Source: Linnemannia hyalina
Taxonomy: Eukaryota > Mortierellomycota > Mortierellomycetes > Mortierellales > Mortierellaceae
Length of the DNA stretch: 64,000 nt
NCBI GenBank assembly: GCA_019671135.1
Contig: JAHRHY010000008.1
Location: 496,001 to 560,000, forward strand
Direction: 5' to 3'
The notes beneath the pieces were generated by a model that ran no database searches, was not told where the DNA came from, and worked only from the letters and a program-made list of their open reading frames with translations. Both the position numbers and the translations under genes were made by a program. Below, piece by piece: positions 10,693 to 20,975 of the stretch (position 1 is its first letter; every line of letters starts with the position of its first letter).

Positions 10693-12741
10693 TTACTTCT
10701 TCTCCTTCTTGTCCTTCTTCTCCTTCTTCTCCTTCTTCTCCTTCTTCTCCTCCTTGTCCTTCTTCTCCTCCTTGTCCTTCTTCTCCTTCTTGGACTTCTT
10801 GGCGGGAGCCTCCTCCTCGACGACCTTTCTCTTCTTGCTGTTGGTCTTGGGTGCCTCGATATCCTCACCAGCAGCGTCCTTGAGACCATCAATGACCTTC
10901 TTCATGGTGTCGGCGTTCTTGGAGGGGGTGGCACCAGACTCGTAAAACTCGAGACGCTCCTCAACCTGCTCCTTCATAGCCTCACCGAACTTGGTCGTGG
11001 GCACTTCGCTGAAGCAATCAATACGGGAAGCAATGGAGCACTTGTTGGCGACGAAGCGGGAGATGCGACCCTTGTTCTTGGCACCGGCGCGGCCAATGAA
11101 CGAAGAGTGGTAGATCAAACCGTACTTGGGGGTGTTGCCCTTGGTCTTCAAAGCACGGAAAAGAGCCTTCTCGGCACCGAGAATCTGGACAGTGGAGGCG
11201 GGGTACTTGGAGAGGTTGGTCAAAGAACCGGCGTGGGAGATCAAACGGGCACCGACCATCTCGCCGATCAAGGCAGACAAGTTGGGGGCGACGTTGTTCA
11301 TCTTCGAGATCAAGTACTCGTGCAACTTCTTTCTGTAGTCAGCAAGGTCGATGACACGCTTGGCAAAGTTCTCGATGTTGATCATGTCAATTTCAGAAAT
11401 GTCGGTACCCATCGAGGCACGGGCAGCGTCGAGGATCTGCTGGGCCTGAGCGGCATCACCAGTAATCTCCTCCAAACCCTCCAACTGGCTCTCCGAGAGA
11501 TCGTTCTTGTTCTTGATGAACTGAGCGAGCTTGGCGAACTTGTAGTTGTCGTTGACAATCTTGACCAACTCGGGGAAGTGCCACGAGTACCACTCCCTAC
11601 AATAATCATTAGAGTTGAGTATGGAATGAGGTGTTAGCTTCTAATGCCATGAACAAAAATACAGGGGCATTCAATAGCAAATACTCCAGCCAAGAGAGAT
11701 TACGAACCTGATACGCATGGCGAAAGTGTTGACGTCCTTGTCCATCTGATCCAAGAGGGCAATGGCCTGCATGATCATGTTGTCGGAACGGTGAACGTTG
11801 AACTTGACCTTTCCGCGAGAGTAGCTGTGACCCAAACCGAGCTGAGCACGCTCGAGATCGCCCTCCTTAAGCTGCTTCAAGAGCTTGTCGCCAAAGAGAC
11901 GGACACCACGGACAAGGTCCAAGACGATCTCGCCGGCATCGCACTCGTATCCGAGACCATCCTTGATGGATCCAGCAAGGGACTTCTCAGTGACACCCAA
12001 GACGACCTTGGACTTTTTGCCGGGCTTGGGAAGGTTCATCTCCAAGAAGGCCTTCAAGTGGTCGTTCATGATGCCTGGATGTCATTCGTATCGTCAATTG
12101 ATTGAGTGAGAGGTCGATAGTTTCAAGTAGGATTCGCATTTGGGCGGGTTGTCGGAATAAATTGTCGAAGGAGAGGTTTGTGAAAGTCCAATTAAGCGAG
12201 TGGAAGGAGAAAAGATATAAGAATAAAACACGTTAGTAACTAGCGAAAGCAATAGCCATTGATTTGTGAACGAGCAAAGAGGATACGATATAGACGATGA
12301 ATTACCCTCAGAGACGTCGTTCATGTTCTCGAGAGCGTGGGCAGCGCTCTTGAAAGGGGCGAAGGACTTGAGCTTGACCATCTTGCCGAACTTGGTGAGA
12401 TCAGTGGCAGCCTCGCAGACATCAGCCAACTTGGAGCCAATCTCCTCAGACTCCAAACGCTCAAAGAGAGCGTATCCGGATGAGCTCTCGTACAAAAAGT
12501 AGTTAACCTGGCAAGTGGACAAGAGATCATGGACATGAGGTGTGATTGTCGTTAGTTTTCTGATTCATTGTGTTTTTCTTTCATTTGTTGTTGTCGGTTT
12601 GGTGTTTTTGTGGTGACCAGATCAGGTCTTTGTCGAGAGGCTCCATTCCTGCGAGAGAGTGCGTGAAGGAGTGCGTTGTGGAAGGAGTGGTTATTGTTGC
12701 CGTGTGTGTAAGTGCGTGTGTTGTCCCGCGTGCCTTACCAT
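10693..12741 (-). CDS. NOP56: Nucleolar protein NOP56 (box C/D snoRNP core)
   Basis: Four coding exons, 12739-12741, 12306-12507, 11708-12074 and 10693-11596, give 491 aa. NOP56 pairs with NOP58, fibrillarin and SNU13 in box C/D snoRNPs that guide rRNA 2'-O-methylation in the nucleolus. The N-terminal domain ([15 protein letters not shown]), the coiled-coil NOSIC region with GLGHSYSR and [10 protein letters not shown], and the Nop domain with [20 protein letters not shown] and CFSEVP are all present and collinear with human NOP56. The C-terminus is the usual Lys/Glu-rich KKE-type tail. NOP58 is the alternative paralogue, but the [18 protein letters not shown] start and [14 protein letters not shown] stretch fit NOP56 better. 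The start is unusual: the first coding exon is just ATG, directly followed by GTAAGG; the next exon begins after TTGCCAG, giving Met-Val-Asn-Tyr. Confidence 0.94.
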
Positions 12742-13766
12742 GATGAGAGTGGGTGGTGGGTGGGGGGGGGGGGGGGAAGAGAGATGGGTAAGGACAAAGA
12801 AGCGAAACAGCAAAAACAATCGACACTTGTGAGAGTTTTTCTTGTCAGTGTGTTGTGTTGTTTTCTTTTTTTTTCTTTTTTTTTTTTTGGCGGGGACTGC
12901 TGTTTGGTTTGCTTGTTGCTTTTCTTTCTTGTCAATTAGACATGTTGGAATTAGTTTAAGGGGCATTGATCAGCACGGGAAACAACTGGCGCCACCAAAA
13001 ATTAGACATCTTTAATGATCAAACAAGAAGGAACAGGCCCTTTGCGAGGTGTTAGAATTTTGTCAACGGAGATCTTCCCTTGTGGTATTCATGGCTGATC
13101 CTCCAAGCCATTGAGCCATGAGCATATCGTCTCTTGCCGCAAACAAGAAAAACGATTATCACCGTCAGTCGTACCTTTTCCTCTGCATTAATATGCATTT
13201 TTTTTGTGACGTCATCAAAAATTTTGGACTATGTTTTTTTTTATTATTTCTGAGCTTGCAGCTCTTTTTTTTCCCTTTACTTTCAAGCCTTTTTTTTTTT
13301 ACTTTGCTCTCTGCTGTTGAATCGTCAACGGAGTCAATCCTTGTTATTCTGCGGACCTTTTGATTCTCTTTACTCTCTACTCTCATCAACAACACCATTC
13401 AACAGACACACATCAACCAACCCCCTACTCCTTCGTTCCAACACCATTTGACATTCACTCAAATTCACACTACTCTGGTCCTTTTTGACTCTCCCTTGAC
13501 TACTTTACTCCACTCACTCCTTTTCACTTTCCCCCTCACTCACTTCCACAACTCACTCGACCATTTGTCTCTGACCTACCTACCCCCTTGTTTTTTCACT
13601 CCCTCTTTAGCCCGTAACCAGCTTTCTTCTCTTCTTCATCTTTCTCTTACACCTCTCCTCTCATCCACTTCGCACTTCCTACTCTCGTACCTGGAAGCAC
13701 ATCTCAATTTCCCCACTTACTCCCCCTACAACACTTTTCACCATTCTCAACCAAACGACTTACGAC
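12742..13766. promoter_or_regulatory. bidirectional promoter, NOP56 / NOT4
   Basis: About 1 kb separates the two divergent start codons. It contains a 15-base G run near 12762-12776 (a C run in the NOP56 leader), T-rich stretches near 12866-12890 and 13230-13310, a perfect CRE palindrome at 13207-13214 and a strongly CT-rich NOT4 leader (13370-13766). No TATA box stands out. Confidence 0.5.
13207..13214. promoter_or_regulatory. CRE-type site TGACGTCA
   Basis: An exact consensus for bZIP factors of the ATF/CREB family, about 470 bp upstream of the NOP56 start and 550 bp upstream of the NOT4 start. Binding is inferred from the motif alone. Confidence 0.45.
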
Positions 13767-16700
13767 ATGATGTCCGACGAAGATGACTTTGACTGTCCCC
13801 TTTGCATGGAGGAACTCGACATCTCTGACAGAAACTTCCGTCCCTGTCCATGCGGCTACCAGGTAACAGCGACAATGAGTTTGACATGTCCAGAGAGTGT
13901 AAGAAAGAGAGACCGTCGGTGAACTGACGAAGAATGTTTTCTTTTTTTCTTTTGCCACCAACAATATGATAGATTTGCCGCTTCTGCTGGCACCACATCA
14001 AAGAAGACCTTAATGGTCGATGCCCAGCTTGTCGTCGAGTGTACTCGGAAGAAACTGTGGAATTCATCCCCATCTCTGCAGACGAGTAAGTGCCTCTGCA
14101 CACTGTGCGTGTGTTCTGCTGTGCTGTGCTCAGCATCATGTCGGCTGTTTCTGCTGACAAACACCGGCTTTTTTTAAAATTTGGATACCCATTTGTTCGC
14201 CGCTCACTACTCATTGCTCCTCTTCATTCAGCGCTCAATATCTAACACTGCCTTGTTTTTCAAACAACCTTGTATGTCCATATTAGACTTGCCATGATTA
14301 AAAATGAGAAGAAGGCAAAGGAGCGGGAAAAGAAGGAGATCGAAGCCATGAACCGGAAGCACCTTGCCAACATGAGGGTTGTACAAAAGAGTCTGGTCTA
14401 TGTCATTGGCTTGCCGACGAAACTAGCCAACGACGAGGTATGTCACATCTCCAATAGCTCCATTCCGACGCTTTTCACCCTCCAAATGCAAAGCAAACAG
14501 AGGCTCGATTCTAATACAACTCCTTCGCCTTTTTCTCTCTCTGACGTCTTTGTTGATGATAGCATGCCCTGAGACAACAAGAGTATTTTGGACAGTATGG
14601 CAAGATCTCTAAGGTAGTTGTCAACCGCAGGAATTCGCCTATGCCCATGCCAGGAGCAGTGCCAGGTCAGCCTAGTCTGGGTGTGTACATCACCTATGTG
14701 CGCAAGGAGGATGCAGCAAAGGCCATTGCAGCGATCGACGGAAGCATATGGGATGGCAAGATTCTTAGGTAAGCCCCACAGTCCATATCCCTAAAATGTA
14801 TATGCGCCCAAACTCAATCTGATCCGTTTTGCCTCGCTGCTGGGGAGAGAGAAGTTTAATTTTGGAGATGTCTGACCACCCCCGCCAAAAATTCCATCTC
14901 TCTCTCTGTAGAGCATCATATGGGACAACCAAGTATTGCTCCTATTATCTTCGCGGTATGTCCTGTCAAAACCCTGGGTGCATGTACCTGCATGAGCCAG
15001 GCGAGGATGCCGACAGCTACTCCAAGGAGGACCTCGCAGTCAGGTATGTATAAATCATAGTATGTTGAGAACGGTCAAATATTTCTGCATGATATGTAGC
15101 TGAGAAGAAAAAGGAGTGAATTCACACCTGACAATTTTTCTTACTTCTCTACTTTTTATTACAGCGGGAAACATAACTTACAGGACAACATGGTGCCGTA
15201 TGACCCATATATACACAGGCCCTCTGCTCTTAGTCGCCCTGCGCTGCCCACCCAGTCGTCCAGTTCCTCGCTCACCCCAAGGACAAGATCTGCGCCTGTG
15301 GCATCAACCCATTCTCCTGCGGCATCAACCCATTCTCCTGCGGCATCGTCGCTAGTGGATTGGCCAGTACCAGGAGAGAGGTCAGGAGTGGATGACAGGG
15401 AAGACGAAGGCTCGGCTCTCCCGGCAACAGCATCCTGGGCCAAGATCGGAAGCAATCCCTCAACACCGACCCTAATCAACTCACTTCCGCTCTCTCGAAA
15501 GTTGACTGAACCCCCACCACTCCGTGCAAAGGGCTCCACCACATCCATCATCACCGGTGTTGTCGTCAATAATGCAAACAAAGATACCAATGACTCGCCG
15601 GTTCTGGATTGTAAGTCTCTCCACCGTTCTTTTCGGTGGTTCTAATTTTAATACGATTTGAACCTTGGAAATTCGACAAGTCAGTTGACTAAGACGCCTC
15701 TCTGAATCATTCTTACTTAGATGCACCAACACCTGCGGAGGCCCTGGCTGTCGAAGCGGCAGCGAAACAACAATTGCTGCAAGAACAGCGCCAACAACAG
15801 GAGCAACAGCGGAAGCTTATGAAACAGCAGTTGAAGCAGCAGGAAGAGACTGAGCAACAGGCGGAAGTTTTGAACCGAAAGCTCCGGAAACAACGCCAAC
15901 AAGAGGAGGAGAGGGAACAACAAGAGCTGCAGAAACAGAAGCAGCAACAGGAGATGGAGCAAAAGATGCAGGCACAACTCGAGAAGGAGAAAGAGCAGAA
16001 GAGGAAAGAGCGTTTGCAGGCCGAGAAGGAGGCACAGGAGAAGAAGGAAAAGGAAGAACGGGAACGACAAGCTGCAGAGGCCAAGAAGAGGCAGGAACAA
16101 GAGCTGCTCGAGCTTGAAGAGCAACGGCGGAAGGCTCAGGTGGAAAACCTGTTTGTCACGGCACCCACTTTGTCCCTTGGGTCTTTTACTTTCAACCCGG
16201 ATGCTTCCTTGTCCACCCAGCCCCTCACCCTCGGAAGCGGCATGATGCAACTCGGACGGGACACCCCTGGCTCGTTTGGTTTGGACAGTTTCTCGGCCTT
16301 TTCTAATCTTCCCGTTACTCCTGGTCACTACACTGGTTCCTTCAACCCCTTCTCGATGGATGACGAGCCGCTTATGAGGCGATCTGCTGTTCCCGTTGGC
16401 CCAACCCGATCGTTCTTGGACGAATCCGAGTTTGATGCAGCTGGACGGCAACGTCCTATGGGCCCACCTATCCCTGGCAAGCCAAGACAGACCTCTCGTT
16501 TTGGATTCGCTATGGACAACCAGGCTGGTGATTCTTATGGATTTGACAGCTACTCGGACCCCATCATGTCGCCTTCGATGCAGGAAGGATTCCGAGCCCT
16601 ATTCCCCAACGTCAACGTCAGCTTTGGTGCGGCAAACGGTTCACTCAATGCCCAGCAACAGCAGCATCAGCTTCAACAACAGCAACAACACTTGCGTCAG

Positions 16701-18889
16701 CTCCACCAACAGCAGCAGCAGCAGTTGCAATTGCAACAGCAGCAACAACAACAGCAGCAGCAGACGTTCCAGACTTCGCCTCTGCTTCACCGACAGGGCT
16801 CCACTCCTAATGGAATGTGGAACGCAGGCGACAAGCAGGACTCTCACATGCTCCAGCGAAACATGGCCCAGCTCAGCATGGACAACATGCAGTCGACCCC
16901 AAGTTCTCGCATGGCAGAGTACCACCAACAGATGCAGACCCACTCTCAACGCAATGGCCCTCCAGGAATCACTCGCAACACATTAAACCCTTCGATGATC
17001 AAGACCCCTCCTCCTGGTCTGGAGTCCCTTGCCCGCTCCGACATGGGTAACTGGTCTGGATCTCAGCAACAACAGCAGCAACAGCAGCAAGCATCCTCCA
17101 GGATGAACGGCTGGAGCAACGACAATGGTAAGCAGTATGGAGTTGATTATTTTAGTGATGGAGTCTTGGCTCATACTGTAATACGAGTTTTGAGTGCTTG
17201 CCACTAATTCTTGATCCCTGATACGCATTTGATTTTGATAGGTCCCTACAACTCCCTGGCTTTCCAAGACCCAGCAATCATGTCAGCTCGCTTGCCAAGT
17301 TCGGGGGCGACCAAGGCATCGCTGATGGAGGCTCTTCAGAACCCTATACCGAGCAATGGACTGAACGGATACCGTATGGCAAATGGTCATGACAGCATGG
17401 ATTCCAACCACAACAGCAACAGCAACGATGCGATCTCAGGTGCGTTTTACAGGCTATCCCATCCAGAAGTGATGATGCGTGGACTTATAATCGAGTAGTC
17501 CTCTCAACGTGGACTCTTTAGACGCCTTTGGACTGGTCAATGAATCAACGAGTGGACGTTTGATAGATGGAGTGCTGGAGAGAGACGATTTATTTGGACT
17601 TTTCTGATTAACAGTGACGGCGATGAACGATAAGTCGTGATGGATGTGGACGTGGAGCTGGACATGGACAGTGGACGAGAGTTGAATGGATCACAACAAA
17701 ACAATGGGAGAGGTGAACGATACCGAGAGTTCCCGCAGGATGAAAGCTGAATGACAACACACCGTTCTATGCGACACCCATGCCGGGCGAACCATAGGAA
17801 GGTGCGTTAGAGTGCGACAACACACTTTTGCAGACACTTTTGTCCTACCAACTAGATGTTTTCATACCAGTTATCCCATACTTATTACTTTAAATTTCTC
17901 TTTTTCGTTCAATAGAGGGTGATAAGAAGCAGGATGGACAGCAAGTTGCGTCGTTGAAGCAGCAGCAGCAAAGGCAAGGAATGCCCGATTCCCCTTCGCC
18001 ACTGCAGAACTTTCCTTTGGGCTCCAAGCGCAAAGAAATCAAATCAGTCAAGGGTGTTCTGAACTCTGGAATGAATGCCCCCTTGAATGGAAGTTCGAGG
18101 TCCCGTCCATCTTCGACCCCCGGATCCCCTTTGGTCGAACCTCGGCTCCAGCTCCCTACTCAGCAGCAACAACAACAACATCTGCAAGCCAACTCTCAGG
18201 CGATGAATGGATTGACTTCTGCTGCAGCTCGATCGGCAAAGGTCAAGTCGGATCTGTTGATGGGCTTGAACTCGCCCAGCATCCGGTCGGATCGGTACTC
18301 GGCGGCAGCGAACATGAAGGATGGTTCGGACGGAGGCCAGTACGATATGAACGGATACGGACAACAACATTCGCCTATGATGGGAAGCGCCGTCACGGGC
18401 CCGCCTCCTGGTCTTGGCATGCCTAACGGCAACAGCAACAGCAACACCAACCACAACAACCCTGGAAGCCCCTACTCGATGTCGAATCTCCTTGGTCGTC
18501 AGCCCGAGTCCTCGCAGTCGCTGTATGGCAATACAAATGGGAAACCCTTGGATGTGGCGACTATGATGAGTGCGCTAGACTTTTTCGGACCTGGGCAGGC
18601 TAGTTCGCTGATGATGTCTCCCAACTGGTCTATGGCCAGCGGACATTCTCAACAACAACAACAGCAGCAACAACAGAACCAACAACAGCAGCTTCAGCAG
18701 GACAAGAACAGTGGCTCTAACACTGGTCACTCGAGTCCTAGTCTGGCATCTGCCGCAGCAGGAGGAGCGACGGCACGCAGCGTGGAAGATCTTGAGTTGC
18801 AGGTGATCAATGCCAAGATGGAGACGCAGATGCTTGAGAACCAGCTGAATGCGGTCATCAAGCGCAACCGCCGCAAGCTCTACGCTTAG
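13767..18889 (+). CDS. NOT4: CCR4-NOT E3 ubiquitin ligase NOT4 (CNOT4/MOT2)
   Basis: Nine exons: 13767-13862, 13973-14085, 14287-14437, 14563-14768, 14912-15043, 15165-15610, 15721-17127, 17242-17439 and 17916-18889; 1240 aa. NOT4 ubiquitinates ribosomal and other targets in co-translational quality control. A C4C4 RING uses Cys10, 13, 27, 29, 34, 37, 49 and 52. A basic helix (KKAKEREKKEIEAMNRKH) leads to an RRM at about 104-188. A C3H1 finger follows, Cys198-x8-Cys207-x4-Cys212-x3-His216. RING, RRM and C3H1 in this order are diagnostic. The rest is low complexity: a long charged Gln/Glu coiled coil (about 390-480), Gln runs, and a short C-terminal coiled coil ending KRNRRKLYA. It is about twice the length of the yeast protein because of these insertions. 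A tandem 7-residue duplication lies at about 15298-15345. An AATAAA begins 21 bases after the stop. Confidence 0.95.
15298..15345 (+). repeat. tandem 21-bp duplication in NOT4
   Basis: Two adjacent near-identical 21-bp copies encode the seven-residue unit ASTHSPA twice, followed by the start of a third copy (ASS). It is in frame, so it only lengthens a disordered linker. Confidence 0.8.
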
Positions 18890-18909
18890 TCTTTCTGTTT
18901 GTCGTTTCA

Positions 18910-18915
18910 AATAAA
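18910..18915 (+). terminator. poly(A) signal of NOT4
   Basis: A canonical AATAAA hexamer just after the NOT4 stop codon (18887-18889), which implies a very short 3'UTR if used. Confidence 0.5.
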
Positions 18916-20603
18916 CAGCTCGTAGACGATGAGAATTGTGTATGTGTTTATTTCTTTGTTCTGTGCGACAGGGAAATGCATCATGCAAGGGAAGTCAGGG
19001 ATTGAAATGGTCCCTTACTCTTTTTTTTTTCGGGAGAGGATTTGGCATGGTGGCAATGAGTTGTTTCTCAACAACACTTACGAATTCTTTTCATTTCTGT
19101 CCTTCGATTGTCGGGGTTTTCTGGTTGTTTAAACAACCAGATTTTTCTGGGCACTAATCACGTGTAACACCATAATAATGAAACTCGTCACTTACGCCTT
19201 CGCCGCCCATGCCTCTGCCCTCGGCGAGTAAAAAAATATCGCGCCCATGTATACAGAAACCCCTCTGCGAAACGCCTTTTCTTCTTTTTCCCTTCGAACG
19301 CGCTCACTCACACAAGCTGTTCCTGAAACATGAAACAGGCACGGACCCAATGAACACATTGGTGATCGAATCAAGGTCAGATCCATTAACGGCTTTCAGT
19401 AGGGCTAGATCGGGATAGCGATAAGACCTTGCGACTCATCCACCCGTCTCCTGTCGTCAACACTCTGCTTCCTCCTCCTCCTCCTCCGCATCCCTACCAG
19501 CTCCTCTTGCTACGCTTCAAGAAACGTCAACCCCACAGGTCCAGTCGACTGCCAAAAGTTCTCTACATACCTCCAAACCATATTCTCAAGATTCATCAAG
19601 CTCTTCAAGAAAACAGTGCTCGGAAACCAGCTGTTCTATCTCTATTCTCTCCTCCCCTTCATCCTCGTTCTTTTGCTTCTTCGCCAGTCAACCCTTTCTC
19701 TCATTCCTCTCACTCCTATGATTCCTTATCTCCTCCATCCAACTCTCCTTCTGTCTCCGTCGCAGTTACACCCTTCAGAGTTTCTCATTCGGAGTTGCAC
19801 ACGACACGATCAAGAGTGCAAATTGGCGAAGGAAGTGTTGTTACTGGACAGACGACAAAAAAAAAAAACAGGAACCTTGGCCAAGGCGCGTCTAGATACA
19901 ATCATGCCTCCTTCCTTCTTAAAGGTCCTTGTTCTTGTTGTGCTCTCGAAATGTTATTTTGGCGCATGGGGAGGAGACTACCCGAATAGGAAACCAATGA
20001 CCTAATGCCGAACGGGGCAAGAGAGAGGCGGCGTATCTCTGGAAGAGCCGGAAGAAGGCAGCAGGAAAGAAAGTGTGGGATAAACAAACGCGACTTGATT
20101 GGTTCACACAAAGCACACGCACACGCATGACCTTTTGTTATTTTTGTTGCATTGTCCGACTGGCTGTTTTGTTTTCTTGGAAGGCGGGTGAACTTGATAA
20201 TAAAAAGAAAAAAAAAAAGAAATGATAGTGAGTTCAGGAAACAAACGAGTAATCGACAACATATGTCGTCAAAGTTCAGAGGCATCCTTTTCCTCTTCCT
20301 CCTTCTCCTCTTCCTCCTCCTCCTCCTCCTCCTCCTCGTCATTCATCGTTTTTCCGTTTGGTGGTCCTTTGTTCCTTTTTTGCAGCTTCCGGCTAATTTC
20401 TCACTCTATCTACTTTTCTTGCAATTGTCATACTCCTCAACACTCATTTTTCGTGTTCCTTGTTTTTTTTGTTTGTTACAAAAAGTAGCATGCAAGTTGC
20501 TTGTTTTTTTTTATTCAAGTTACACACTTGGTATCATATATAGAGCAGAGAAAGAAAGAAGAGATAAAAGTGGAGGAAAAAAAATATACACTACAGGCGT
20601 ATT
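18916..20603. other. intergenic region between convergent genes
   Basis: No assured gene. It contains a perfect 22-bp palindrome at 19120-19141, a CACGTG E-box near 19159 and a CT-rich segment. A plus-strand frame at 19429-19989 (186 codons, Ser/Pro-rich, no domain I know) is open, but a second frame is open over much of it too, so I do not call it. A (TCC)n tract lies at about 20296-20338, and T-rich sequence precedes the His-rich gene's 3' end. Confidence 0.5.
19120..19141. repeat. perfect 22-bp palindrome
   Basis: The sequence centred on GTTTAAAC reads identically on both strands over 22 bases, without a spacer. It has no T-run typical of a terminator that would be relevant in a eukaryote. 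It may be a site for a dimeric DNA-binding protein. Confidence 0.8.
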
Positions 20604-20975
20604 TTACATAGTAGGGAGCTGGTGAGCATCAAAACCCAAAGTCTTGTTCTTCAAGGGCTCCTGGGGGTTACCATGGTGGTCATGGGCAGCAGCATGAGAC
20701 TCATGGTGGACATCGTGGTGCTTGTGCTCATGGTGGGTAGGCGCGTGATCCTCCTTGGGTGGGAAGTGAGGGACACCAATCAAGCCAGCGGTCGCGATAC
20801 CGGCGCCGATGTGGCTACTCATGGCGTTGAGGCCGGCCTGGGCCATGGGAGGGAGGGGGTGATCGGCGACGTGGAGTGGGGTCTTTTCCAGGCTTGGATG
20901 TGCGGCGTCGTGGTGCTCCTTTTGGGCCTTGAGAGTCTCGACGGGGTGGGACTCGATCTCGGAAGGGTTGGTCAT
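20604..20975 (-). CDS. small histidine-rich protein, function unknown
   Basis: A single exon of 123 codons plus stop. I do not recognise a family. About 21 residues (17%) are His, mostly in the C-terminal half in pairs such as THHEHKHHDVHHES, while the middle (MAQAGLNAMSSHIGAGIATAGLIG) is small and hydrophobic and could insert in or lie on a membrane. There is no signal peptide and no Cys. His clusters of this kind often bind Zn, Ni or Cu, but that is inference. Support for a real gene: single clean frame, A-rich Kozak context (CACAAAAA before the ATG), an upstream TATAAAAA box about 106 bases away on the same strand, and a CCAAT motif next to it. These features suggest strong or inducible expression. 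A UGUAUAUU-like element lies about 15 bases past the stop. Confidence 0.7.
   Translation of the reverse strand: MTNPSEIESHPVETLKAQKEHHDAAHPSLEKTPLHVADHPLPPMAQAGLNAMSSHIGAGIATAGLIGVPHFPPKEDHAPTHHEHKHHDVHHESHAAAHDHHGNPQEPLKNKTLGFDAHQLPTM

Noticed and set aside
10666..11637. 323-codon open frame on the plus strand
   Set aside because: It is the exact antisense of NOP56 exon 4; Leu/Val-rich runs mirror the Lys/Glu-rich NOP56 tail.
12075..12738. Box C/D snoRNAs hosted in NOP56 introns, as in vertebrates
   Set aside because: I looked for sense-strand TGATGA plus CTGA pairs with a closing stem in the introns and found none.
16640..16770. Regular repeats that could be mistaken for an array element
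   Set aside because: They are CAG/CAA codons of a Gln-rich NOT4 segment, not spaced direct repeats with unique spacers.
19429..19989. 186-codon Ser/Pro-rich plus-strand frame
   Set aside because: CT-rich DNA leaves two frames open at once, there is no recognised domain, and it ends in Lys-coding A runs; not enough to call a gene.
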